64,000 nucleotides of DNA from Pelagimonas sp. (GTDB taxonomy: Bacteria > Pseudomonadota > Alphaproteobacteria > Rhodobacterales > Rhodobacteraceae), in NCBI GenBank assembly GCA_025210455.1, contig JAOARQ010000013.1, forward strand, positions 1 through 64,000. Direction: 5' to 3'. A program made the position numbers and the translations under genes. Every line of letters starts with the position of its first letter. The first letter of the stretch is position 1. Below the pieces are notes generated by a model, which was given only the letters and a program-made list of their open reading frames with translations, had not been told where the DNA came from and did not search any database. Below are positions 7,976 to 17,226 of the stretch, piece after piece.

Positions 7976-8689
7976 ATGGAAACGGCATCCTATGCAACAC
8001 TGACCCGCCAGTCTGGGCTTCTGCGTGAAATGCGTGTCATTGCGAATAACATCGCCAACGCCAACACCACTGGTTTCCGCCAGGAAGGGATGATTTTCAC
8101 CGAATACGTCACCAAGGGTGACCTAAATAAATCGATCTCGATGGCACAGGGGCGGGTACGCAACACATCTTATGCCCAAGGCCAGATCAAACAAACTGGC
8201 GGCACATATGATATGGCCATCGAAGGCGATGGTTTCTTTCTGATTGATACCGATCGCGGACAGCGTCTGACCCGTGCCGGCGCTTTTACACCAAGCGCCG
8301 AGGGTACGCTTGTGACTCCGGATGGGTTCACAGTTTTGGATGCTGGTGGATCGCCGATTTTCATTCCGCCTCAGGTCAACGATCTGAGTATTGCGAATGA
8401 TGGAACCATCAGCACCGAAGGGCGCCCCATCGGTCAGGTGGGTATCGTCATGCCACCTGATCCCAAAATGATGATCCGAGAAGGAAATCTGATGTTCCGT
8501 TCAGACGATGGGTTCACCCCTGTCGAAGAACCTCGGGTCATTCAAGGCTTTGTCGAAGCCTCAAATGTCGATCCCGTTCTGCAAGTTGCCCGAATGGTCG
8601 AGGTGCAGCGCGCCTACGAACTGGGCCAGAGCTTTATGGAACGAGAAGACGAACGTATTCGCACCGCCCTCGACGCATTTGTGAAATAA
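7976..8689 (+). CDS. flgF: Flagellar basal-body rod protein FlgF
   Basis: Proximal rod protein, 237 residues. The ATG at 7976 has GGAGG 10 bases upstream and gives the expected start METASYATLTRQSGLLREMRV; the reading frame is open further upstream but that part only overlaps fliQ in another frame. The rod motif NNIANANTTGFRQEG and the C-terminal VEVQRAYELGQSFMEREDERI helix are present. flgG follows after 11 bases. Confidence 0.95.
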   Translation: METASYATLTRQSGLLREMRVIANNIANANTTGFRQEGMIFTEYVTKGDLNKSISMAQGRVRNTSYAQGQIKQTGGTYDMAIEGDGFFLIDTDRGQRLTRAGAFTPSAEGTLVTPDGFTVLDAGGSPIFIPPQVNDLSIANDGTISTEGRPIGQVGIVMPPDPKMMIREGNLMFRSDDGFTPVEEPRVIQGFVEASNVDPVLQVARMVEVQRAYELGQSFMEREDERIRTALDAFVK

Positions 8690-8700
8690 GGAGCAAAAAC

Positions 8701-9486
8701 ATGCGCGCACTAAAGATTGCAGCCACCGGAATGAGCGCACAACAAATGCGTGTTGAGGTGATTTCGAACAACCTCTCAAACATGAGCACAACGGGTTACA
8801 ATGCCCGTCGCGCCGAATTTGCCGATCTGCACTATCAGCAGATGGCCCGGCCCGGAACCGTCAGCGCCTCTAACGGCGCAGTTCTGCCAACCGGCATTCA
8901 GCTGGGCTTGGGTGTGCGCCCCTCTGCGGTATCAGTAGAACTTTCACAGGGAACGCTGTCAGCTACGGGCGGCGATCTGGATATGGCTATCGAAGGATCG
9001 GGCTATCTTGAGGTGACGCTCCCTTCAGGTCAGACAGCCTATACGCGTGACGGCGCTCTCAAACGATCTGGTGAAGGGTTGATCGTCACAGCAGACGGCC
9101 ACACGGTTTCGCCCGATATCACCATTCCTTCGGATGCACGCAGCATTTCAATCAATTCCGCTGGCGAAGTTTATGCTTACTTCACGGATGGGGCGGAAGG
9201 TCAGCTGCTTGGGCAATTTACCATGGCAGGTTTCACCAATCCCAAAGGTCTTGAGGCAATGGGTTCTAACCTGTTCCTAGAAACATCTGCTTCGGGCCCG
9301 GCCATCCAATCCACGCCCGGTCAGGATGGCCTGGGAACTGTTCGACAGGGATATCTCGAAGAAAGCTCGGTTGATGCGGTTCGGGAAATCACTGATCTGA
9401 TCGAAGCCCAACGCGGCTATGAACTGAATTCAAAAGTTATCTCGGCTGCTGATCAGATGCTGGCCGCGACGAGCCAGGTCCGCTGA
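8701..9486 (+). CDS. flgG: Flagellar distal rod protein FlgG
   Basis: Distal rod subunit, 261 residues, the standard length. Seen are the N-terminal SNNLSNMSTTGYNARRAEF motif, the DLDMAIEGSGYLEVTLPSGQ segment typical of FlgG, and the C-terminal DLIEAQRGYELNSKVI helix. The stop overlaps the flgA start by one base (TGATG), so flgA is likely coupled to it. Confidence 0.97.
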   Translation: MRALKIAATGMSAQQMRVEVISNNLSNMSTTGYNARRAEFADLHYQQMARPGTVSASNGAVLPTGIQLGLGVRPSAVSVELSQGTLSATGGDLDMAIEGSGYLEVTLPSGQTAYTRDGALKRSGEGLIVTADGHTVSPDITIPSDARSISINSAGEVYAYFTDGAEGQLLGQFTMAGFTNPKGLEAMGSNLFLETSASGPAIQSTPGQDGLGTVRQGYLEESSVDAVREITDLIEAQRGYELNSKVISAADQMLAATSQVR

Positions 9487-9902
9487 TGAAACATCTATGC
9501 GCCATTCTCATGTTGGTCGCTGGTGACGCCGCAGCGGAGACAGTTGTGTCCAACAGAACTATTCGCCCACAGCAGATCATCACGTCGCAGGATGTGCGCA
9601 TGGAACAGCAAATCATCCAAGGCGCCTATGACAACATGGAACATGTGCTTGGCCAAGAGGCGAAACACATCATCTACCCAGGCCGTGCGATCATGATCGG
9701 CAGTATCGGAACACCGGCTCTTGTTGAGAGAAATCAAATAGTTGAATTGATTTTCGAAAGCGGTGGTCTCCGCATTGTCGCCGAAGGAAAAGCCCTGGGC
9801 CGAGGTGCGGCAGGTGAGCGAATTCGTGTGATGAACTCGGATTCTCGGACAGTTCTTTTCGGCGAAATCCACCCAGACGGATCCATTGTGGTTTCAAACT
9901 AA
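9486..9902 (+). CDS. flgA: P-ring assembly chaperone FlgA
   Basis: Periplasmic chaperone that helps FlgI assemble into the P ring around the rod. The 138-residue protein has a short signal peptide (KHLCAILMLVAGDAAAETVV) and an SAF-type domain with IRPQQIITSQDVRM and a C-terminal RGAAGERIRVMNSDSRTVLFG segment. It is shorter than enterobacterial FlgA, as is usual in this group. Coupled to flgG; flgH follows. Confidence 0.92.
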   Translation: MKHLCAILMLVAGDAAAETVVSNRTIRPQQIITSQDVRMEQQIIQGAYDNMEHVLGQEAKHIIYPGRAIMIGSIGTPALVERNQIVELIFESGGLRIVAEGKALGRGAAGERIRVMNSDSRTVLFGEIHPDGSIVVSN

Positions 9903-9914
9903 GGAAACAGGACT

Positions 9915-10640
9915 TTGCGCAATTTTCTAATGATGATGATGATGGTTTTCACTGCTGCCTGCATGCGTTTTGATCACATCGGCAAGCCCCCTTCTTTTAC
10001 CCCTCAAGCCCAAAGCACAGAGCGTGTTGCCATGATCGCATCGGGGATCCCCGATGTTCAGCCCCCTTCTGGCCCGACTGATAGTGCCTCACTTTGGAGC
10101 GGTGGTCAGACATCACTTTTAGGGGACCGTCGCGCGATGAAGCGCGGCGATATCATGACAGTAGTTATTGAAATCGATGAAAGCGCAGAGATTTCAAACT
10201 CAACCAAACGTCAAAGATCCGGATCTGAATCCATGGGGGTATCTGACCTTTTTGGCATTCCACAACGTATGGACCAGAAAATCACTGATGGCGCCTCTCT
10301 TGGCAAAGCGGTCAATACCGAAGGCACCAGCAAATCTTCGGGGTCTGGTTCGGTAAAACGCTCAGAAAGCCTGACATTGCGTGTAGCTGCAACAGTCATG
10401 GATGTGCTGCCCAATGGCGTTCTGTCGATTCAGGGGTCTCAAGAAGTCCGGGTAAACTTTGAAATTCGGGAATTGTTGGTCTCGGGCTTTGTGCGGCCGG
10501 AAGACATCTCGCGCAAGAATGAAATCACCTATGACAAAATTGCCTCTGCCAGAATTTCATACGGTGGCCGCGGTCAGATCTCTGACGTGCAGCAGCCCCG
10601 GATCGGTCAGCAGGTTCTAGATGTCATTCTGCCTTTCTAA
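9915..10640 (+). CDS. flgH: Flagellar L-ring lipoprotein FlgH
   Basis: Outer-membrane lipoprotein forming the L ring. The 241-residue product begins at TTG with AAGGAA at a good distance; it has a lipobox VFTAAC with Cys16 as the lipidation site. Five consecutive ATG codons (9930-9944) give a run of Met residues in the signal peptide core. The domain with LLGDRRAMKRGDIMTVVIEI and the C-terminal RISYGGRGQISDVQQPRIGQQ segment are diagnostic. Confidence 0.95.
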   Translation: MRNFLMMMMMVFTAACMRFDHIGKPPSFTPQAQSTERVAMIASGIPDVQPPSGPTDSASLWSGGQTSLLGDRRAMKRGDIMTVVIEIDESAEISNSTKRQRSGSESMGVSDLFGIPQRMDQKITDGASLGKAVNTEGTSKSSGSGSVKRSESLTLRVAATVMDVLPNGVLSIQGSQEVRVNFEIRELLVSGFVRPEDISRKNEITYDKIASARISYGGRGQISDVQQPRIGQQVLDVILPF

Positions 10641-10649
10641 GGAAAAATC

Positions 10650-11162
10650 ATGATCAAGAAACTTCTACCTGTTATTTTGGCCTTGGTTGGAACGGGTGCA
10701 GGCGTGGGCGCGGGGCTGATGCTGATGCCCGAAAAAACTGAAACCGCCTTGGCTGTCGAATGTGTTCCCACGGGGGATGGAATGCATCACACCGCCGAAG
10801 AGGTTCCGGAACCCGTTGATGATGGACTGCCGCCCGAGGGGCGAGAGTTTGTCAAAATGTCCAATCAGTTCGTGGTTCCGATTATGTCATCCGAACGTGT
10901 GACTGGATTGGTGGTCGCGTCACTGAGTATTGAAATCAACTCAGGCGGTACAGAGCTGGTCTATGCGCGAGAACCAAAACTGCGCGACGTGTTTCTACAG
11001 GTCATGTTTGATCATGCCAACATTGGCGGTTTTGATGGTGCATTCACAGCCGGCGAACGCATGGACATTCTACGAAGCGCGCTTTTGGATGCAGCAAGAT
11101 CTGTATTGGGCAAAGACGTTTCCGAAGTTCTAATCACTGAGATAGCTCGCCAGGATGCCTAG
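10650..11162 (+). CDS. fliL: Flagellar basal body-associated protein FliL
   Basis: Single-pass inner-membrane protein that encircles stator units and modulates motor torque. The 170-residue protein has one N-terminal transmembrane segment (about residues 4-26) and a periplasmic domain with FVVPIMSSERVTGLVVASLSIEI and LRDVFLQVMFDHANIGGFDG, as in alphaproteobacterial FliL. Last gene of the operon; its TAG stop abuts the edge of an insertion-sequence remnant. Confidence 0.9.
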   Translation: MIKKLLPVILALVGTGAGVGAGLMLMPEKTETALAVECVPTGDGMHHTAEEVPEPVDDGLPPEGREFVKMSNQFVVPIMSSERVTGLVVASLSIEINSGGTELVYAREPKLRDVFLQVMFDHANIGGFDGAFTAGERMDILRSALLDAARSVLGKDVSEVLITEIARQDA

Positions 11163-11345
11163 GGTCACGATTCATAACCCACAAATAACAACAGCCGCGA
11201 GGGCGACGGCTGAGAAGAAGACCCTCGCACAGCGGTCATAGCGGGTCGCGACGCGCTGTCGATCCTTGATCCTGCCGAACATGATTTCGATGCGGTTGCG
11301 CTGGTTGTATCTTCGCGTGACCGCTCCGTTTTCGAAGGCGTGAAA
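11163..11345 (-). pseudogene. 3' remnant of an IS5-family transposase
   Basis: Read on the minus strand, this stretch encodes RRYNQRNRIEIMFGRIKDRQ followed by VATRYDRCARVF and a hydrophobic end, the typical C-terminus of IS5-family DDE transposases. The rest of the gene is missing, so only about 60 codons remain. The remnant starts at the fliL stop codon, which may mean that insertion or deletion removed what once followed fliL. Confidence 0.85.
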
Positions 11346-11420
11346 CACTCAGCAAAACAGAAATCAATGCATCCTCACCCTAATGAGACTAACCGGAATT
11401 CTATGCACTAGGATCGGTTG

Positions 11421-11582
11421 CTCGGCAGCGTCTCTGTTGAACGGTTCTGGCGATCCCTGAAATACGACTGCGTCTGCCTTCTCGCTTGCGAGACCGGATC
11501 AGGGGCCAATGACGGTGTCGGAAAATGGGTCGATTTATACAACCCCAAGCGCCCAATCGCCCATTGGTGGCACCCCTAGCCT
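11421..11582 (+). pseudogene. Remnant of an IS3-family transposase (OrfB end)
   Basis: The plus strand encodes SVERFWRSLKYDCVCLLACE followed by GVGKWVDLYNPKRPIAHWW, the C-terminal signature of IS3-family OrfB transposases, with no start and no catalytic core. It lies beside the IS5 remnant in a 611-base gap between fliL and the fliJ-like gene. The remaining gap (about 11583-11773) shows no gene. Confidence 0.8.
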
Positions 11583-11773
11583 TAGTCTATTGACTGAGAG
11601 AATACAAAACCCAACATAATCAGCAAGAGCAGGAAATTTCTTAAACTTCTCTGGAAACAAACTTTCCAAGGATTGCGGAGGAGCTCAGCTTGACCTGAAA
11701 GCATTGCAGATCAGGCCACACAAATAACGTCTGTCTCGATCGGGTGCGCGTCCTTTTTGTATGGGTTCAATTG

Positions 11774-12178
11774 TCATCTTAGCTGCCCCAAGTGATCCAA
11801 CTGATCCGCCTGTCGTTGAAGAAACAGTTTCCGGCCGTCTGCCTTTTCTTTTTCCGCAAGCTCGCGCACGGCTGAATCGCGGGAAAAGGCCTGGCGCGCA
11901 CGGCCAAGGCTCTCTCCTTCGAGGGCTTTGGCCATTGCCAGCTCCTGCAGGATGTCGGCGCGCTTGCGCAGTAGCCACCCTTGCCAAAGCCCGTCCGCCC
12001 CTAAAATCTGCCGTGCACCAATGGTTTCTGAGCTGTGCTGCGCAGAAAACCTGAGTGCATCAATCTGAACCAGTTCCCCTTCAAGGCGGCGGGTTTCAGC
12101 AACATTTCTTCTATGCGCTTCCAGCGCGCGTTCCTTGTGGATCTCAGTGATAGGAAGAATATCGTTGAATTTGCTCAT
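11774..12178 (-). CDS. FliJ-like coiled-coil protein downstream of flhB
   Basis: The 134-residue product is highly charged and almost wholly helical (SKFNDILPITEIHKERALEA at the start, later LLRKRADILQELAMAKALEG and RELAEKEKADGRKLFLQRQ), with no signal peptide or membrane segment. Its ATG overlaps the flhB stop (ATGA at 12175-12178), so it is co-translated with an export-gate gene. Size, coiled-coil nature and position suggest a FliJ-type export chaperone, but there is no signature that proves it. Confidence 0.6.
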   Translation of the reverse strand: MSKFNDILPITEIHKERALEAHRRNVAETRRLEGELVQIDALRFSAQHSSETIGARQILGADGLWQGWLLRKRADILQELAMAKALEGESLGRARQAFSRDSAVRELAEKEKADGRKLFLQRQADQLDHLGQLR

Positions 12179-13266
12179 GACCACGCCCTTTGTCGTGCTT
12201 TCTGCCGCATCTGATCTGCAAACCGGATCGCTGCTGCAACCGGGCGATAATGATCCACCGGGATTTCCTGACCAATCTCAACCGTTGCATATAGCGCCCG
12301 CGCTGTCGGTGGATCAGAGTGAATTGGTACATCTGCTTCGGTGGCGGCCTCACGAATACGCGCCGCAACCTCATCCACACCCTTTGCCACACATTCAGGG
12401 GCAGATCCGGCCATACGGCTCCATCGCAAGGCAACCGCATAATGGGTAGGGTTCACCACAATCACATCCGCTGTAGGAACGTCAGCCATCATCTGATTCA
12501 GCGCCAGTTCCTGCGCTTTCATGCGACGATGCTGTTTCAAATGAGGATCACCTTCGGAATCCTTCATCTCATCTTTCATTTCCTTGTGGGTCATCCGATT
12601 TTTGCGCATATGTTCAGCGCGTTGCCAAACTGCATCAATGCCGCCGATCACCGCTGCGATCAGCAAAACAACAAAGAGAAAACGCATCATCAGATCCATC
12701 ATGATCATCACGATTTCCCGAGGTGAGGCGTAGGCCGCGCCAACTATGTATTCGAGTTTTCCCCTCAAAAAGAACGCAAGCAAAATAGAGTAAACGGATA
12801 GCTTTACGAAACTCTTGAAGAACTCGAACAACCCCCGGCGGCCAAATTTATTTTTGGCGTTTTGGATGACAGAAAGCCTTGATATCTTCGGCTGGAGTTT
12901 GGACCCTGCAAAAACAATCCCACGAGTTGCGAACAGGGTCAGTAGCACCAAAATGCCAGGTACAATCAGTATCGGCAGCGCATTTGTCAGACTTCCGGTC
13001 ATGACACCAGCCGCAATACTTTGAGCACCATCTTTAAAGAAAAGATCCTGCAGCTTATCGGGCTGTTCGATCAACGGCAAAAGCGTATCCGCAAAACCCA
13101 AAGCAGCTGAGCCGCCGATAGAGATCATGCTGACCAGCATCCCAAGATAAACCATCGCCGTCAGCAAATCCGTCGAACGGGCAATTTCGCCTTTCTTACG
13201 CGCATCATCCAACTTTCGTTGGGAAGGTTCATGACTCTTTTCTGCGCTTTCGTCCTGTTCTGCCAT
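12175..13266 (-). CDS. flhB: Flagellar export switch protein FlhB
   Basis: Inner-membrane protein of the export gate that switches substrate specificity from rod/hook to filament type. The 363-residue protein has an N-terminal EKSHEPSQRKLDDARKKGEIARS, four hydrophobic segments, and the self-cleaving NPTH motif at residues 272-275 (VVNPTHYAVALRW). It lies 5 bases after fliR and overlaps the fliJ-like gene. All family landmarks are intact. Confidence 0.97.
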   Translation of the reverse strand: MAEQDESAEKSHEPSQRKLDDARKKGEIARSTDLLTAMVYLGMLVSMISIGGSAALGFADTLLPLIEQPDKLQDLFFKDGAQSIAAGVMTGSLTNALPILIVPGILVLLTLFATRGIVFAGSKLQPKISRLSVIQNAKNKFGRRGLFEFFKSFVKLSVYSILLAFFLRGKLEYIVGAAYASPREIVMIMMDLMMRFLFVVLLIAAVIGGIDAVWQRAEHMRKNRMTHKEMKDEMKDSEGDPHLKQHRRMKAQELALNQMMADVPTADVIVVNPTHYAVALRWSRMAGSAPECVAKGVDEVAARIREAATEADVPIHSDPPTARALYATVEIGQEIPVDHYRPVAAAIRFADQMRQKARQRAWS

Positions 13267-13271
13267 TCACG

Positions 13272-14039
13272 TCACCGAAATGGCGCCACAAGGAACGCTT
13301 CCAATGATTGGATCCAAACGGTTAGCATCACAGGGGAGGCCACCAAAAGCATCGCAATCGCGCCGAATGTGATAACCGGCGCCCCCACAAATGCAACCAT
13401 AAGCTGTGGCATAGCCTTATTTATCACACCCAAGGTGAGATTGTAGATCACTGAAACAATCACAAAGGGGGCCGCCAGTGAAAACGCCAGTGAAAAGCTC
13501 TGCGAAACGCGTCCGCGACCAGCATCTGCGATTTCCGACGGGTTCGGGAACTGAAAAGCTGGCAACAGCTGATAGGAAAAAATGAGGAACTCTGCGGCCT
13601 TTACATGAAAGCCAGTCGTCATCAACAAGGCCAGTGCAGCTGTCGTCAGAATATGCGCAATCGCTGGCAGGGGGTCCATTCCCGACTGCCCCAGAATTTG
13701 AGAAAGTGAGGTTGACTGAGCTGCGATTGCACCAGCAGTTTGAATTGAAATGATAAATGTTCTCAGCGCGATTCCGATGAACAACCCTGAAATGCTTTCA
13801 GTCATAAGGATGTGCATAAACGGCGCAAAGGCTGCGTGCGGCATATCCAGATTAGGTTGCACGGCAGGGGCAACGATCACTGTGAGCACCAACCCTATCA
13901 CCAGTTTCACCCTGACAGATATGACCTGCTCACCCAGACCAGGCAAAACGGCCATGGCGGCACCTACCCGTATGAAAACCGCCAGGCCAACCCACAGAAC
14001 ATCTGAAAGCATATCAAAAAGTGGTTGAACAGATGTCAT
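13272..14039 (-). CDS. fliR: Flagellar export gate protein FliR
   Basis: Multi-pass inner-membrane gate subunit, 255 residues with about six hydrophobic segments. Characteristic stretches are VFIRVGAAMAVLPGLGEQVI near the N-terminus and QSTSLSQILGQSGMDPLPAI in the middle. Its ATG overlaps the flhA stop by four bases (14036-14039), indicating a flhA-fliR-flhB-fliJ-like operon. Confidence 0.96.
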   Translation of the reverse strand: MTSVQPLFDMLSDVLWVGLAVFIRVGAAMAVLPGLGEQVISVRVKLVIGLVLTVIVAPAVQPNLDMPHAAFAPFMHILMTESISGLFIGIALRTFIISIQTAGAIAAQSTSLSQILGQSGMDPLPAIAHILTTAALALLMTTGFHVKAAEFLIFSYQLLPAFQFPNPSEIADAGRGRVSQSFSLAFSLAAPFVIVSVIYNLTLGVINKAMPQLMVAFVGAPVITFGAIAMLLVASPVMLTVWIQSLEAFLVAPFR

Positions 14040-16117
14040 GCCGCAACAACACCAATCAATGCCGGCCGCGCTTCCAACCCGATTTCTTCGAAGGACATTA
14101 CCGGGCTGTTAAGACCTTTTGCAGCCATAACGGTGCGCACAAAACGTCGACGTCTTGCTGACGTCACAACCGCTGGGGAAACGCCCCGGTCTCCCGCGTC
14201 GGAAATCTGCTCGGCGATGCCGCTGGTCAATGCTTCGAACTTTTCTGGGGGCAACGCGACATCCAGCCCGCCCTGGCTTCCATCGATCTGATAGGTCAGG
14301 AAGGTGTCTTCCCATTCTGGAGCGAGCTGAATCAGCGGAATCGTACCGTCTTCACGACGCATCCCAGCAACCAGTTGGAATCCAAGCCGCTGCCGCACGT
14401 GTTCACATATGACTTCAGGTGTCATGGGCTGGCTTCGCATCTCGGAAATCGCTTCCAGGATCAGCGGCAGATTTCGTACAGAAACCTGCTCATCCAGAAG
14501 CAAACGCAGCACCTGATGCAAAGTATCAATTTGAACACGCTCAGGTATAAGTTCATCCAACAATTTCTTGTTGGCTTCAGCGCGTGCAACATTGCTGAGC
14601 GAAACCATCTCATCCAACAATCTGCGAAGCGACTTCAAGGACAGCAATCGCCCGAAGTTTCGCCTGATTACCTCAAGAAGGTGCGTTGCCAGAACTTCTG
14701 TCGGCGTTACGATTGTTACACCAGTTATCGCAGCCTTTTCTTGTTCTTCAGGCCGAATCCAGCGCGCAGGAGCACCATAAACAGGCTCTGTTACATCTTG
14801 TCCCGAGGGAAGCGATGCTGTTCCATCCGGCATAAGGGCCAACACCAGATCAGGGTTTAGTTCACCCCTCGCCATTTCGACACCTTGAATTTTGATAACA
14901 TAAGTGCCCGTTTGCAGTGCACCGGCGTCAGTCAACCTGATCTCAGGCAAAATCAGACCAAAGCTGGTTGCGATATGATTTCTCATATTTGCAATTCGCA
15001 CGTCTAAACCTGTTCCAGGATCCAAAGCCATATTGACCAGATCTGGCGCAAACTCTACGTGAATATCATCCAGGTCCAGCACATCCCCCATTATTGGTGC
15101 TATTGGACCAGTTGATTCCACCTCGATTTCCTCATCTACTTTTTCGGGTTTTGGCTTTCTGATCTGCCAGTATGCCAGCCCCCCTAATACGGCGGCCCCG
15201 ACCAGGAACGGGAGGAAGGGCAACCCCGGAACCAGCGCGAACATAAACATAAGCACTGCAACAGTCGCCAGTGCAGCTGGATGCTTTCCCAACTGTTCAG
15301 AAATCGCTACGTCTGTTGCACCACTTGCCCCGCCACGCGCGAGAAGCAAACCGGCCGCGATCGAAATTATTACCGCAGGGATCTGGGAAACCAAACCATC
15401 GCCAACTGTCAAAATAGCGTATGTTTCCATAGCGTTAGAAAGCGGCATTCCGTGAACAGCGACACCCATGATCATACCCATCACGAGGTTTAGCAATGTG
15501 ATCAACAAGCCAGCAACAGCATCGCCTTTCACAAACTTTGAGGCCCCATCCAGAGACCCGAAGAATGTCGTTTCTTGCTGTTCGGTCTCACGCCGCGCCT
15601 TCGCCTCGGCATGATCAATTGCACCAGCCGACATATCAGCATCAATTGCGAGTTGTTTCCCAGGCATCGCATCCAAAGCAAACCGGGCCGAAACCTCAGC
15701 CATCCGCGCGGAACCCTTTGTAATAACGGCGAAATTGACAATCATCAAAACACCAAACACAACAAGACCGAGAAATACGCTCCCACCCATAACAAAGTTT
15801 GCAAACCCCTGAATGACCTCTCCAGCGGCGTGTGTTCCAGTATGCCCATTGCCAATTATTAGCTTCGTGGAACTTACATTCAATGACAACCTAAGCATCA
15901 ATGATGTTAGTAGTATGGTTGGGAACGCAGAGAAATCTAATGGACGTTCGATAAATAAAGTTACGGTAAATATTAAAATCGCAAGCCCGAACGACGCTGC
16001 TAGCCCAACATCCAATACCCACGATGGCATTGGTAATATCATCATTACGATGACAGCCATAAGGGCGAGTGCCATTAAAACAGTTGGCTTAAAAAAGCTA
16101 GACGCCGAGAAATTCAC
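14036..16117 (-). CDS. flhA: Flagellar export gate protein FlhA
   Basis: Largest export-gate subunit: eight transmembrane segments then a cytoplasmic domain that docks chaperone-substrate complexes. I chose GTG at 16117 because AGGAGGGT (16121-16128) precedes it at ideal spacing; an in-frame ATG at 16135 would place this site inside the gene. The product, 693 residues, contains the FHIPEP-type stretch VKGDAVAGLLITLLNLVMG and KGSARMAEVSARFALDAMPG before it. First gene of the export operon. Confidence 0.97.
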   Translation of the reverse strand: MNFSASSFFKPTVLMALALMAVIVMMILPMPSWVLDVGLAASFGLAILIFTVTLFIERPLDFSAFPTILLTSLMLRLSLNVSSTKLIIGNGHTGTHAAGEVIQGFANFVMGGSVFLGLVVFGVLMIVNFAVITKGSARMAEVSARFALDAMPGKQLAIDADMSAGAIDHAEAKARRETEQQETTFFGSLDGASKFVKGDAVAGLLITLLNLVMGMIMGVAVHGMPLSNAMETYAILTVGDGLVSQIPAVIISIAAGLLLARGGASGATDVAISEQLGKHPAALATVAVLMFMFALVPGLPFLPFLVGAAVLGGLAYWQIRKPKPEKVDEEIEVESTGPIAPIMGDVLDLDDIHVEFAPDLVNMALDPGTGLDVRIANMRNHIATSFGLILPEIRLTDAGALQTGTYVIKIQGVEMARGELNPDLVLALMPDGTASLPSGQDVTEPVYGAPARWIRPEEQEKAAITGVTIVTPTEVLATHLLEVIRRNFGRLLSLKSLRRLLDEMVSLSNVARAEANKKLLDELIPERVQIDTLHQVLRLLLDEQVSVRNLPLILEAISEMRSQPMTPEVICEHVRQRLGFQLVAGMRREDGTIPLIQLAPEWEDTFLTYQIDGSQGGLDVALPPEKFEALTSGIAEQISDAGDRGVSPAVVTSARRRRFVRTVMAAKGLNSPVMSFEEIGLEARPALIGVVAA

Positions 16118-16229
16118 GCAACCCTCCTGATTCAAAGGGTTTCCGATCCTACAGTGACCCTACTCCCCTGTCCCTTCTGAGACCTCTTGGACCCTACAAG
16201 AGAAAAAGTTTATATTTAGTGACAGTTTT

Positions 16230-17136
16230 AGGGTTCGTGAAAGGTCTGCATGATGCGATGGGGGTAGCGGTGTGATTGCAGCAGGAAATCTAGGTCATGT
16301 TGGCAAATGACGGAACCAGAGACGGATTAACGTAATGTCGATGAAGCCCAGAAAACTCTCGGCGATTTTGTCGTAACGGGTTGCGACACGTCGCGCGTTC
16401 TTGAGTTTGTCGAAGCAACGCTCGACCATGTTGGGCAGCCGGTAAACACGTCAACACGCATTTTGCGGGTCTTTCGCATCGGGATTTGCGGCTGGATATT
16501 GCGCTCGTTCATGTTTTTCCGAATGCGATCAGCATCATAACCACGATCTGCCAGAAGTACTTTCGGCTCAGGCAAATTGTCAGCCATAACGAGATCAAAT
16601 CCAAGGTAATCTGACGTTTGCCCCGGTGTGATTTCGGTTCTCATTGGCAGGCCGCTCGACATTGTCCTCGGACCAATGGCGGATCAATACCTCGCCGTTG
16701 AGGCGGAGGTGGATCTTGGTCGTGAACCCACCTCTTGAGCGGCCAAAACCCTGTTCCGGAGGCTCCCTTTAGCGCCCGCCGCCTGATGACGGTGCTATCA
16801 ACCATCTGCAGGGCGTCGGGTAAGGCGCCACTCTGGTTCAGCGCATCCAGGATGTCCTCCCAAAGCCCCGCCAGGGTCCAGCGCCTGAACTGGCGGTAGA
16901 CGCTCGATCACTTGCGAACTCCTCGGGCAAGTCCCGCCAGGGGGAACCGATTCTGGCGATCCAGAAAATCCCATCCAGAACAACGCGGTGGTGAGCTGGT
17001 TTGCGCCCGTTAGTAGCGCGGATAACGAGGATGAAGTGTTCAACGCCCACTCCTCATCCGTCATTAGGTCTCGTGCCAAGCAGGTCACCATAGCAGATAC
17101 CAGCTTGAATCATGCCTGTGGCGCGGTGTGAATCCC
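16230..17136 (-). mobile_element. Decayed IS5-family insertion sequence
   Basis: The stretch is bounded by imperfect inverted ends: AGGGTTCGTGAAAGG...GCATGAT at the left and, read in reverse, AGGGATTCACACCGCG...GCATGAT at the right. It contains one frameshifted transposase gene. It fills most of the 1.1-kb gap between flhA and the secreted protein gene; outside it, 16118-16229 holds the flhA upstream region and 17137-17226 shows nothing recognisable. Confidence 0.75.
16295..17064 (-). pseudogene. IS5-family transposase, frameshifted
   Basis: Pieces of one transposase are found in successive minus-strand frames: MTDEEWAL at 17064, HFILVIRATNGRKPAHHRVV and DGIFWIARIGSPWRDLPEEF, then QFRRWTLAGLWEDILDALNQ, MRTEITPGQTSDYLGFDLVM, LLADRGYDADRIRKNMNERN and finally VATRYDKIAESFLGFIDI. 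Several frame changes separate them, so no functional enzyme can be made. The C-terminal type resembles the remnant at 11163-11345. Confidence 0.88.
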
Positions 17137-17226
17137 TTTTGTCAACACGACCTAGTCACCAATTCGTAGTTTCTTCATCATAAATTAGTTCGCCTGAGAA
17201 TGCTGTATCCCCCCAAACCTCAACAT

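Noticed and set aside
7377-8000. A 207-codon minus-strand frame opposite fliE-fliQ
   Set aside because: Both plus-strand genes are certain and in frame; the antisense product is rich in His, Asp and Cys without a domain.
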